From [Phialemoniopsis] sp. UDSM-2020 (Eukaryota; Ascomycota; Sordariomycetes; Thyridiales; Thyridiaceae), in assembly GCA_018873225.1 (NCBI GenBank), contig JAEILZ010000009.1:1045501-1109500 (forward strand): 64,000 bases of DNA, given 5' to 3'. Below, piece after piece: positions 22,151 through 32,902 of the stretch. Position 1 is the stretch's first letter. Every line of letters starts with the position of its first letter. Under the pieces are notes generated by a model, which did not search any database, was not told the DNA's origin, and saw only the letters and a list, made by a program, of their open reading frames with translations. The position numbers were made by a program, and so were the translations under genes.

Positions 22151-23340
22151 GGCGAGCAATGATGGTAGATGCGCGTGGATTGAGTGTGTTTGGGCAGATA
22201 CGGGTGGAGGCGGGGCTGGACGGTATTGGAGAGTCGCAATTGCAGGTCGTGGATGTTTTTGAGGTGTCGCGTTGTGATGAAGGGTGATGCAATGACTTTG
22301 CAAGCCAACCTGTTGTGCCTTATTTTGGGCAGGTGGATTCCGAGGCGAGACAGGCAGGCGGTAGGCTGGCTGGCTGGCTGGCGGGCAGGTGGGCTGGGCT
22401 GGGCTGGGCAGGCTGGCTCGTCCTAGTAAGCTGGGTCAGTTTTGGGTTGACGTGCAAGCGTGGGTGGTGCGTGCGTTGCTTAAGGTGGTGGCGGTAGGGA
22501 GTGGCCAAGGTGGGCTAGCTTTTTAGGTGGTTTTAGGACCCGGGTCCAGCACTGATGAGGGACAAACAATGAGGTGAGATAAGGGGATTGTGGGTAGGTA
22601 CTTTAGCTAAATCATATACCCCACGTCCTGAACCCAGATACCCAGATCTGGGTAGCATTACAGCCCACAGTTCAATCGAGGATACTTGACTGAAAGCTCA
22701 AAATTTAAGCCTGCCACGCCCGTCCCCTTGAAAGAGGGGGAGGCGGGATTGACAGAACGACTGGTTGGAGCTTCAAACCCCTTCAACTCTGTTTTAAGGT
22801 TGACCTGCAGGTCGCAATATCCTACGGACTCGAAGAATATCAGAAACTTGATACCCGTGATCCTCAAGCAAGGCACATGTGAAGATCCAGAGCAACAGAC
22901 TTCCCAAGATTTACAATCGGATTCAATACAAGTACAGTTGCATAGCAATCCATACAATTTGTCATGTTATTCATGTTTTTCACTATCAGGAACTCTTCCC
23001 ACAGATACACAAATCATATCATAACCTAAATCGTCCCCTCTCATAGTATCCAACTCATTCCTCCTCGAAGTGGGCAGGCAGCATCACAACTCTGCATTGC
23101 CGCCGTCGCATCTGTGCGCGAGCACCCTTTGCCGGTATATATGTATATACGCATGAACAGGAAAATAATGTGGAAAGCTTAGTTCATCATCAACAACTCT
23201 GCAAGACCGGGTATCGTTAAGCCTGTTCCCTCAGAACACATCCTCGGGCTTTCATCTACCACGTTGGAATCCCAAAGTTTCATCGACACTATATAAGAAC
23301 CGCCCGACTTTTTTCACCGATACGCAAAGAAGATAACCCT
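22151..23340. promoter_or_regulatory. PP2A scaffold promoter region
   Basis: Spacer of 1.2 kb upstream of the PP2A scaffold gene and downstream of the Q/P-rich gene. It contains simple tandem repeats of GGCT and GGGCT type at about 22355-22420, including a G-quadruplex-like motif. Opposing frames at 22658-23024 look like chance frames. Confidence 0.5.
22383..22408 (+). repeat. GGGCT tandem repeat with G-quadruplex motif
   Basis: Five GGG runs separated by spacers of 2-5 nt satisfy the standard G3N1-7 rule. They sit inside a longer GGCT/GGGCT repeat tract about 235 bp upstream of the PP2A scaffold start codon, with the G-rich strand opposite to the coding strand of the gene. Confidence 0.6.
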
Positions 23341-26217
23341 TTATCCAAGTGTCCATACAGGAGCCTTGAGCAGCACCTGCCTGCCGCGCACCTCAACTGC
23401 CATGAAGCCTGCGAAGCGCACCTTTCCGGCGTCCTTGGGAGGTAGTCCTGGAGAAGTCGACATGTCAGCACCAGCAGACTTGGAAGAAACGAGGTGAGTG
23501 GCCGATGCGCTGCTCCCCTTTTGACCTCGTTGGGAGGCTTCCGGTGGGCCGGCGCGGCGGACTAATTTTGCGGACGTACCACTTCGGCTCTTGTCACCCT
23601 TACGGTCCTTGCCGCTGTTGCCCTTTTTCTCGGCCTCCTTGCCGCCGTCCTCCTCGCCGCTGTCGTCGCTGTCTAGGTTGCGCGTCTCGATAGGCGGTAA
23701 GCCAGTCTTCTCGACCTCCATCAGAGCTGGCTGGATGGGATCCAACGGGAGCGGATACTTGATGGCAACATCACGACTCTCCAGCGGGAGATTGGCGGCG
23801 AGACCGACCGCCAGCTCTACGATCATCGAAGCACTACCATCCACGCCGGGCGGTGGTGGGTCGTTTAAAAACTGGAACAATCCGGCCGTTAGGTTCGTCG
23901 TGGCCATCCGGATGAAGTCGGCCTTGTGTTCCGCACTCTCTGGTGAGTTGAGAGCCGGCTGCAGCCCTTCCAGGGTGGCCATTCTCCATCCCAGGATCTT
24001 GGCTGTCAATGCGTCAAACTCTTCCTGGCTGTTCATCTTGTAAGAGAGCCTGCGAATATTGTGTTCGATGTCCTTCAGTTGCCGACTGAGGTCGGGCTCC
24101 AGACCAGGGTGGAAGCAGCGATTGAAGATCTCCTCGACCACCCATCGCGTTATCACGGCGCGTCCGACAGCGGTCATTTCCTGCTTGCCGGTGTTCAGCG
24201 CGTCCGTGCTAACGTAAGGATCGAGCCACGTCGGTAAAGATGCCCAGTCCTTGCGAATATTGAACGACAGATTATTGATCGCCCCATTGAGGCGACCGAA
24301 TCGCGTCGAATACTCACTGTCGTCGAGAGAGGTCCGCGATTGCGACATGCGCTGGTTGGCAACGGCATTCTGCAGCTGCTCGACCTGGCCATTGAGTTGT
24401 TCGATTTGACTCTTGCCATCGAAATAGAGCCTCTTTACATTCTTGTATTTGACGACTATGCGGCACTATGTCAGTCCTGCCACGGCATGGTGCAGAGCTC
24501 TTGGTGGAAACATACCTAGTTCTTTCAGCGCCTTCTCCGGGTCTTGGCCATCTGCGTTCGAAACCGGCGGCTGTGGGCTATTGCGGCCCTCCGGCTGTAT
24601 CCCTTCATATTGACGGTCCTGAATTGTGCTATGCCTGTAATTGGGGTTTGTACCGACCGCGCTTGGCGGGCCGGCATTGGGGTTCAGGTTAGGGGCTTGG
24701 CTGTGACGGTACCCCGGGGGTGGGCCTGTCGGAGGCTCAACCTGGCCTCGCAAACTCTTTTCATTCTCCTGCGGCCGCCGAGATCCTGGTCCTCCCGGTG
24801 GCGGAGCCATAGTCTGCTGTGATCCCTGTTGTTGCTGTATCTGAGCTGCGTCGGGGTTTGGGGCTTGATGCTCTTGGCTCTGACGCGGGGCGTTGAAGTT
24901 ACCTGAAGACGGATTGTCTCCGGCTGGAAACGTGTGAGTTGACTGCTGATCGGTGTCAGTGGCAGGCGACTCATGCGACAGCTGTGACACAGTCTCAGGG
25001 TTGGGGTGTTGAGCGTTGGCTCCCAAATGGGTGGTCAGGATCTGCTGGCCAGCTCCTTGGTACTGCTGCTGAACCGTGTGGAAGGGATATTGCTGCTGGG
25101 TAGAATCGTACGAGCCTCCCTGGCTGTAGGGACTCTGCGGCTGCTCCGATGGAGAGGCCTGTTCACGAATCTGGGGTGGGACTGTCCCTCGATAAGCGGC
25201 ACCGACGTCGTCCGGTCCGTAAGCGGCCCCCTCTACGTCGCCTGGCACCGGGCGGATCGAGGGAAGCTGGGCAGCCTGGGGGTTTTGGTTCTGCAAGTAG
25301 ATGTCTTCGTTAGAGAGGATGGTGGAATATGGATCTGTGTATTCTCCTACGCCTTGAAGTGGGGATGGCTGCGTGTGCTGGCCTTGAGTTTGCCACTCAA
25401 CGGGGTGTTCCTCGAGCGAGACCTGTGATGGACCAGTACGGATTGCAGGAGGCTGCTGCGTGCTAATACGCTTCGAAGGCCGGCGTGCAAGACCGGAGGT
25501 GTTGTCGTAGGAGTGCTGCGGTGGGGGCGGTTGCGAATATCCTCCTCCGCTCTTACTGCCCGAAGAGCCGCTCAGAATATTCTTGATTAATTTCCGAGTC
25601 GAGCGCCGTGATTCAGGTGCAGGGGTGGGATATTGCTGGTGCTGCTGAGCTGGAGGAGGAGGTAGAGGATGGCCCTGATTGAGCGCCTGAGAGTTCGTGT
25701 TCAGGGTGGTCGCTAAGTCGTCGTACGAGTTGGAAGCAGGGCCGTACTGATGCTGTCCCTGCAGAGCGGGAATCTGCGGGTAACGCTGGGACTGAGATCG
25801 CGAGACTTGGTCGGCAAAATCGTGGGCTCTTTGTTGTTGGTGGAGCTGCTGCTGTCTAGCATCAAGAGCCGGCGGTGTGGTGCCAGCTGAGTGCAACGCC
25901 TGGGGATCACGTTCACCGACCCCAGAGCCCTCGTTGGAGAAAGAAGGAAGGTTCTGAGATTGCGGTGGCGGCACCTGGTGTTGATGTTGCTGCTGCTGCT
26001 GGTGCTGGTGAGGTGGTGGAGGAGGTTGTTGGCCACTTCTGGAGTCGAAGGATTCGTTGGGGCTGAAGTTGTTTGGCGAGGCTGGAGGGAGATTGTTTGC
26101 AGTACTAGGTGCAACAACGGGAGAGCCAGCAGCACCAGAACCAGAACCGCCAGAGGTCGGCTCAACCAGGGCGTGTTGAGAGCGGTTGTTCTGTCTGCCA
26201 GTGCGACCGAAAGGCAT
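23341..26217 (-). CDS. Q/P-rich protein with conserved C-terminal helical region, function unknown
   Basis: Two exons, 26217-24516 and 24455-23341, encode 938 aa; the intron is 60 bp and the total is an exact multiple of three. The N-terminal half (about 570 aa) is low-complexity, rich in Gln, Pro, His and Ser, with a Q/H tract encoded at about 25960-26035. The C-terminal half begins with a coiled coil (VVKYKNVKRLYFDGK then IEQLNGQVEQLQNAVANQR) and continues with a folded-looking region (DWASLPTWLDPYV, VGRAVITRWVVEEIF, CFHPGLEPDLSRQL). Acidic and Lys/Ser-rich segments precede a hydrophobic end (GFMAVEVRGRQVLLKAPVW). I do not recognise a named domain. Such a layout would suit a cytoskeletal, membrane-linked or RNA-granule protein, but there is no direct evidence for any of these. 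An upstream near-cognate codon could add three residues; I chose the first ATG. Confidence 0.85.
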
Positions 26218-29200
26218 TATTAGCAAGGGTTGAGACCAGCTCCGATTCGGAGGCGTGATGGGTCGTCTCTCGAACTGCTCGCTCTGTTACTCCTTTGGGG
26301 GGGGGAATTGGGGAGGGGAAATGGCGGCACAGAGTGACGAGGTGTAAGACTTGAGTTTCAAGGCGGGATAAGCAGAGCGAAATGACAATCTATCTTGCTC
26401 GGGAGCCCTGCAGTGCAGCGCCGCGCGCGGATGGACGAGCGAGAGAACCTGCTGAACTGCGTCTGCGCCTTTTCCCCTCCTCGACGGGTTCCAAGGTTGC
26501 AGGGATCGCTGCCGCCAGCGAAGCTTCGGGAGGGGCTGTGTAGCTTTGGCGCCCTTTTACCCCTTCTGAATCCCAAAAGCTCCACGTTTGGCACTCGTTC
26601 CTTTTATTAGTTAGCGCCCAATGCAGTCGAGGCGTTGCGCATCGAGGATCCAGATGGCTATTGCGAAAAAAAAGCAACACCAGCAGCGTAAAGTAGGGAG
26701 AAGGAGAGGTATACACCTAAAAAGAATACTGAGCACGACGATCAACAACACTACTTGGCTGGTATGTACAATTAGAGGCGGGTGTCGGCAATGTTGGACT
26801 CCAAAAGAGTCATTCAAGCGACAAGACACAGCACGACATCAGACAAGGATAGCATGCGGATCAGCGAAAGAGATGCCCGCTGATAAGCATGTGTCTTACG
26901 CAAAAGGCAGGCTGTAAATTACGACTCCTTTTTACCATTGCGCCCACACTCTTCCTGCCCTATCATCCTGCAACAGCCAGGCAAGGTACAAACTTATTTA
27001 CTTAGTAAGGTACTGTACAAGGCCTCGAGCAGCTTGACGACATCATCGTGTGTCTGCAACTTACCTTGCCAATCCTAGTCGGCGAGAGCAGAAGCAGACA
27101 GCTGATTGCCAGTACTTTTGAGCAGCTGGTTACGAACTAAGCCTGGGGCGTTCAAGGCATATTCAGCTCATTTCTGATGCTGAACAGAAATGAGCTAGCT
27201 TCATGTCCTGGTGGGAGCCCGAGGATCATAATGGTGGGGTAGCTCAATTTTGGAGCTTACAGAAAAGACGCAGCCCTGGAGCCATCACCATCCTTTACTG
27301 GGCCTCGGAGCACGGCTTTCCCCTTTGGAAACCGCACATCCATCATTTTCATGTTGATACTCGCTTTTCTCCTTACAGCTTCATTCGCAATTGCCGCGGG
27401 GCGATGTTTTCCATACTTTGCCAAGGATCACACCTACCAGAGCAGCAGAGGTAGTACTTGCTGGCGCCCATTTGAGGTCCAGCTCCAAGTGCTTAGTGGC
27501 TTTGAGGTTGCGTCTGTGGGGAATATGGTCTCTCTGGAAGGCGTCAGCTGGAGAGGTGGGGTCTTGTCATGGGCGTCCATGGCATGGGATTGGAATGCTC
27601 TGGCGTCGCTAATAATAGATCCTGGCTTAGTCAACTTATTGCGTTTGCTTTCACTCCATCGAGAACTCATGCAGATGCAGATGCAGATGCATATGTTCAA
27701 CGTCCTTACAGCTCCCTTCTCTTGCATACACTGCATATGGCGTTCTTCTCCACGGATAACCGTCCGAACTGAGCAGCTATTGCCTCGCCCATCGCCGGTG
27801 ATTGTCGCGATGTCGCAACAAAGGCCCATATCAGTTGCTCCCGATGCCGCACAACAAGAAAGCATGCCAAGCTCACATGGATTCGTTGGTGATCCGGTAT
27901 GTCTATGATATCGGCACTATGGATCATTCCCTGTAAAAGTGAATATCATGTGTACAAAAGCTCCCGCTTACAACCAAACACATGATCGGAGCGTAAGGAG
28001 ATGTCGACCTAGTTAGGTTGTGGGATAGTCTACTTAGTCAATATCGAATTACCTACTGAGACGCGGAGACCTTCCATGGCAGCTCTGATCTTATTCACTC
28101 AGCATGACAACGATCATCCGAGCGATCCACAAACAATCATTAAGCCTTGGCTGTTTATTTTTATGTCTTCCCTTGCATGATCATGTCACAGGGTCCAGGG
28201 GCCCTGAGTTGTGTTCGCTACACCACATCAGGAAGTTGAGATAGTATCCCTCAGATGTTCTCGTGAAATGCTGAAGAAGTGGCGCCTTGGTACTTGGTGG
28301 GTGGCTTGAATCAGCGCACTTCGGACACAATTCTTCTTTTCGCCCTTGAATAGATCCCTACTCAAGTACACAAGTATCGATTTCAGTTCTTGTGAGCAAA
28401 TACGGTCGCGACACAAGCATAACTGCAAGGTACCGTTCCGGTGTGATCCCAACGAAAAGAAAACGGGCTGAGACACTTGCATGTCTCTGAGTGCCGGGAA
28501 ATAGTCCGTATATAGAGATTCTGGAAACTTATGGCGAGACAGGAGCACCTACTCCCGTGGAGACTGAAGGCCTGGGTGTACGAGACCGGGGTTGGACAGT
28601 CCAATTTGAGGTCTCAGCTGGTCTATCTATGCCACGCGGTCGTGCGAAGGAAATAGAGGCTATGACCTGCAGGGCCCCGAGACAGCCATGGCACATACGA
28701 ATAATATCGGTGCAGATCGAGAAAGACAACACAAAATGTCGAGGGAAGATAGTCACCACTTTAGATTCTTCTACTGTAGGTATTCGGGAGATAGAAGTTC
28801 CAGATGTCGTGCCTGTGGTCTGAAACGTTGATCCGGGGGGAAAATGGCTTCTCTTCCTGTCAAGCAAAAGCAAAAGATAAGAGGAAACAGAAGTCATTCA
28901 ATTCTATGACACCGCACTACCTAGTATCGGTGCCTCTCTCTTCAACTGGCACCCGCCAGTCTTGGGCCCTCCAGAAGCACCTGCCGTTACAGCTATTAGA
29001 GGTGCAATGGATGATTTGCAAGCCATGTCGATTTCGGACGTAACCATGGAATCAAAGAGAATGTCGCTCCAACCCCTCATCTTTGCAATGGCTCAGTTGT
29101 GACAACATGGCTCGGCTGGGACCTCTAGCATGCCTTATCCTGGATAAGCATTGAGTGGTTTGACAGCATCAATGAGCCACGAGGTTACCTTCCACGAAGC

Positions 29201-29763
29201 ACCCGCTTGTGAAACTCGGACGACAGCAACGGGGAGCACAAAACATCACTCATGGCAACTGCTAGACGCACAGTTGCCTTGTCCCTCTTGCTAGTCACCT
29301 TGGAAGGTAGCACATGCGCCTACTCTATCTCTGAAAGCTTCCGCCCGTATTCAAGATCCTGCTTCTTATGGGCAAAGTCAATATGGGACGGCTCACTGCA
29401 GTAAGAGCTCGTCATCACCTTTCACTGCAGTACAGCCGCGAATCACTAGCATATTCAGGTACCAACGGGACCCTTGTCAGGACTCGCACCACCATGCACA
29501 ATGACAATGACTTCCTGTAATCGGTTACCTCGTTCACTCTTGCCAAGCGGCTGATGCTTGCGTAGTAAATACAGCATGGCAAGCAAAGTATAAAGGAGCA
29601 GAGCAAGCCATTCCAAAGCCTCGCGTACCAACCGGCTATCTCACCTACTTTGTTGACAGATCCTTCTATTCTTTAGCACAATACACAGCAGCATCAACGA
29701 CTCTATCACCAAGACCAGTCAGAGAACCACAAGCGCCAGCTTCACGCGCCGGCCTATTCCACG
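26218..29763. other. Gene-poor region
   Basis: A 3.5-kb stretch with only one doubtful candidate gene (27351-27908). A G-rich tract lies at about 26297-26320 in the promoter of the Q/P-rich gene, and a short GATGCA repeat at about 27668-27690. No transposon domain, terminal repeat or RNA gene was recognised. Confidence 0.5.
27351..27908 (+). CDS. Doubtful small secreted protein
   Basis: An intronless ATG-initiated frame of 185 codons. The first 17 residues (MLILAFLLTASFAIAAG) form a good signal peptide with an Ala-rich cleavage site. The rest has no recognisable domain and includes a repeated MQ unit (MQMQMQMHM) from the GATGCA repeat. In this amount of DNA one frame of this length is expected by chance, and codon usage is not clearly coding-like. 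The signal-peptide-like start is the only positive evidence. Confidence 0.25.
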   Translation: MLILAFLLTASFAIAAGRCFPYFAKDHTYQSSRGSTCWRPFEVQLQVLSGFEVASVGNMVSLEGVSWRGGVLSWASMAWDWNALASLIIDPGLVNLLRLLSLHRELMQMQMQMHMFNVLTAPFSCIHCIWRSSPRITVRTEQLLPRPSPVIVAMSQQRPISVAPDAAQQESMPSSHGFVGDPVCL

Positions 29764-30464
29764 ATGCTTCTTTTTACAGTGCTCTTTCTCGGCCTCATTT
29801 TTTCTGCGGCCGCCAGGCCCAGAGACCTGTCTACCTCATCGGTTGCACAGCGGCGAGGCCTGGGGATGCTAGCTGCCGACCAGTCGCAGTTCGACTTTGA
29901 ACCATACGAGATGAGGGACGTCTGTCTTGACTGCACTCGGCCAGATCCAAGTTCACTATATGCATGCCAAATCAAATGTGAGCAGTAACACATATCATGA
30001 CCATGCCGAAGCATGAACTGACATCAAAATTCAAGTCAAGTGGTTCGACCCTAATTCGGCCAGGGAGAACAATGTCACGGCCTGCAGCTGTGCATATTCA
30101 TGGTCTTGGGATGGGGTCACCACAGAACCAGGTGCACGAAATACCTTTGAACCCAAGGCCTATATCACCTGTCTCAAAGAAGTCCCCGTGTATTTCGAGA
30201 TGGCAGTCACTTGGTTGGCCGGAGCAAATAACTTCAGCTTGGCCATGTCTCACCACTACAAGGATACCTCGTAGGTCATACGCACGCTGGTTAGGGCAAC
30301 CCAAGTCTGACAAATTCCACAGGATTGAACCCAATAGCCCGTTCAGTTGGTTCTCGACGTATGCCTACCCCCAGCTCAACTTGCCGCTCGTCATACAAAA
30401 GGAGAATTCGATGACGCACTACCATCCGGGTCCGATATTCGCCAAGATCGTGGCTATTGACTAA
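29764..30464 (+). CDS. Small secreted cysteine-containing protein
   Basis: Three exons (29764-29977, 30036-30270, 30323-30464) encode 196 aa. Both introns (58 and 52 bp) have good donors (GTGAGC, GTAGGT), CTGAC branch sites and AG acceptors, and frame is kept throughout, which strongly supports a real gene. The N-terminus (MLLFTVLFLGLIFSAAA) is a signal peptide, and RR at residues 30-31 is a possible Kex2 site. The mature part has six cysteines (54, 57, 68, 88, 90, 117), enough for three disulfides, and two N-glycosylation sequons (N84, N137). No catalytic motif is visible. No family was recognised; size, secretion and location in a gene-poor stretch fit a candidate secreted effector or host-surface protein, which is inference. 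Confidence 0.8.
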
Positions 30465-30876
30465 CGGATGGAGGGCGACGCTTGATGCTGGCATTGGGCG
30501 ATCCCGGCCTTGACAATGTCGACGCCGACAGATCTTGACAGACTCAACCTAGGCGAGCGGTGGCATTGTGCTCTTATCGTAGAGGCCAAGGTTTTCAGTC
30601 AAAGGAGGGAGGAATGTAAGGATGAGCTGGCAGGGTAATTTCATGCCTGAATGCATACTTGGAGCTGATATATCGAGTCATCAGCAATTTGGTAGCTTGC
30701 GCAGATTAGTAGATGCTGAATAAAGTCGAGTCTTGACTTGAATGGTTGCCTTCGAACAACGTGCTATGATCAATTTGGAAGACAGTGGGAGCCTTATCAA
30801 GCACAAATCCATTGACTGTATCGTTTTATGTACACTAGTTGTAACAACCTCCACACCAACTCGAACGGCTAGGAAT
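30465..30876. other. Convergent spacer
   Basis: Between the 3' ends of the secreted protein gene and the complex I subunit gene. Nothing recognisable. Confidence 0.6.
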
Positions 30877-31539
30877 CTATGACAGAGGGTACGAGGTCTG
30901 AGGTAGTGACTCGAGGTGTTTTCGGTGGTGCTCGTTGGCCTGGTCACGCCTGTTGTCAGCAAAGATTCTTTGAGGCCGAGATAAATCATAACATTGAGAC
31001 CGCTCTGCACTCACAAATGGCAGGCCGCAATAGCCGCAGGCAGCGATCTCGGGCTTGTCTGTGTTGATGAAGATGCGCGGGTGGCCGGCAGGACCGCCAC
31101 CACCGTCGCAGGCGACGATGCGGTCGTGAGTCCATCGCACGGGCTGCTTGTGTACGAGCTCCATGGCAGAGTAGGGTTGCGGCTATATCGTCCCTTGTCA
31201 GCATGTCCTTGCATCCTCGTTGCTTCCGACCAGGTGCGCTTCTCGAGTGTTCCTCACCTGTAGGCTGAAGTCTGTCTGCTCGAAGCGGGGGCCCGTCATG
31301 GCCTTGTTGCGCGGCTGCTGGCTCTTGGCCCAGATGCCGGCACGGTTGGGCGCCTGTTCGATGTCGGCGGGCGGCTGGGCGGCCGGGTCGGCGACGGCGG
31401 CGCCGGGGGAGTTGGACTCGGCGGGCACCGTGTTGGATTGCTGCTCCAATTGGCGGGCGGTGGTTGCGAATGAGCGCTGCGCGAGGCGGAGCTGCTGCGG
31501 CAGCCGATACGCTGCGCGCAATCTAGTGGCGGACATCAT
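30877..31539 (-). CDS. Mitochondrial complex I zinc-binding subunit, NDUFS6-type
   Basis: Accessory subunit of NADH:ubiquinone oxidoreductase in the matrix arm. Exons 31539-31258, 31182-31015 and 30939-30877 give 170 aa; the introns are both 75 bp. The N-terminus (RLRAAYRLPQQLRLAQRSFATT) is an Arg-rich, acid-free mitochondrial presequence. The C-terminal half holds the zf-CHCC zinc site: Cys119, His128, Cys143 and Cys146 in VACDGGGGPAGHP and AACGYCGLPF. The last intron must be removed to give LPFANEHHRKHLESL, the standard end of this family; reading through its GTGAGT donor gives a false tail. Two consecutive Met codons start the frame, either of which may be used. The gene shares a short divergent promoter with the zinc-knuckle gene. 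Confidence 0.93.
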
Positions 31540-31988
31540 CGTGGCGGTGTGTTTGGTGGGGGAGGAAGTGCGGTTGTCACCGATTGCAACGACGAGAGTC
31601 GCCTTTGGAGGACGTCGAGGTTGGAGATTTGGCCCGGTTGTTCTTCGGGAGAAGTGCCTGCTAGTCAATTGGCGACATTGGACTGGCTGAGAGACCTGCT
31701 TGGCTCCACTCACCAAAGCACTGAAGACAGCACTGACAACGATGGGAGCGCGTTATCGATACCGAACATTGAACGTCAAATTTTAGCGGGTCGCAACTCA
31801 AGGAGCTCTCACCTTGCTTCATTCATCCTGCTTGCCAACCAGCCCTCCTCCAATAATCGACTTAGCAACTCAAGTGCACTGAAGAACGCAAGATTTCACC
31901 TTTCTAGAGCTTGGCTGTATAGGTGCATACCCATCCCGTTGGGCATCAGTGTATCCTTATTCTTCGCAAAACCAACGAGCCCATCAAT
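31540..31988. promoter_or_regulatory. Divergent promoter, complex I subunit / zinc-knuckle protein
   Basis: A 449-bp region shared by two outward-facing genes. No individual elements could be assigned. Confidence 0.5.
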
Positions 31989-32902
31989 ATGAGTGCCGAA
32001 ACTCCTAAAACGATATCTTCACGACTTCTGTCGATGAAATTTATGCAGCGAGGATCTTCGTCTGCACCTAGTTCGCCTTCAACACCTCCGGTAAAAGAGG
32101 ACCAGTCTGCAAAGAGGCGCAAAACCTCCCATTCAGCAACAAAGAAGAGCGAGCCTGTAGCCCAGATCATTGACCAGAAGGCATTACAGGCTGCGCTGGA
32201 AGAAGAAGAGAGGGCTCGTCAGGCTGCGGTTGAGAAGCGCGCTGTTGAACTGGGAGACTCGCACTGGGTTCTGCAGGTTCCCGCGCCGACTGGAAAGTCA
32301 GGCAAAGCAGTCCAAACACCGCTCAATGTCGTGCAGATCGGGTTCTCCCAGATTGATACTAAGAGTGCGGAAGATGACGCTTCGCTGGACGCGTCGGAGA
32401 TCAGAGCTGCTACCGAAAGCAAGTTCCGACGGTTCAATATGAAGAAGAGACCTCGCAAGGCACGCCTACCCCTGAGTCCTTTAACCTCGCACCACCGTGG
32501 TCAACATTTATGCTAATCGTCTTGCAGAAAGTCGAGGATTCTGCCGAATCTGCTAGCGACGACTCCGATGCGAATGACGATGATGATGACGAAGACGAAG
32601 CGAGCGGCTTATCGTCCCCAGCGACACAAGGTGGGGAGCTTCGTGGACGCAAATTCACCGCATCGGCTGAGGACCGCGATCGAGCGAGGTCTGCCGCTTC
32701 GAGAAAGCGAAACGCTGAGCGGGCCAAAGCACAAGAATTTGCTGGGAAGAGGCGGAAGAAGGAGGTCAAACTTAACTCGTTGACGTCAATCTCATCCTCA
32801 ACCCCCCAAAAGTCAGATTCGTGGAAGGCCAACATCACATGCCACCGTTGCCGCAAAACAGGCCATCTTGCAAACGAATGTGAGTCCGGGCGCGGCCGCT
32901 GA
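31989..32902 (+). CDS. CCHC zinc-knuckle protein, function unknown
   Basis: Exons 31989-32459 and 32528-32902 give 281 aa. The C-terminus carries one complete zinc knuckle, CHRCRKTGHLANEC (C-x2-C-x4-H-x4-C), typical of proteins that bind single-stranded RNA or DNA. Before it lie a Ser/Pro-rich N-terminus with a KRRK cluster, a short folded-looking core (SHWVLQVP, LNVVQIGFSQID), an acidic run (DANDDDDDEDEA) and a basic helix-rich segment (SAASRKRNAERAKAQEFAGKRRKKE). These suggest a nuclear RNA-binding or ribosome-biogenesis factor; that role is inferred. The intron appears to be a GC-AG type (donor GCACGC, branch CTAAT, acceptor CAG); no GT donor gives a better in-frame join, though a GTCCTT donor paired with an AAAG acceptor is an alternative. 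Confidence 0.8.

Noticed and set aside
23482..23577. Extra intron in the Q/P-rich gene starting at a GTACGT
   Set aside because: The likely acceptor breaks the reading frame, while the unspliced frame is open to the end.
28491..28823. 110-codon frame that reads fairly protein-like
   Set aside because: No ATG at its start, no domain and no supported splice partner; overlapping minus frame equally long.
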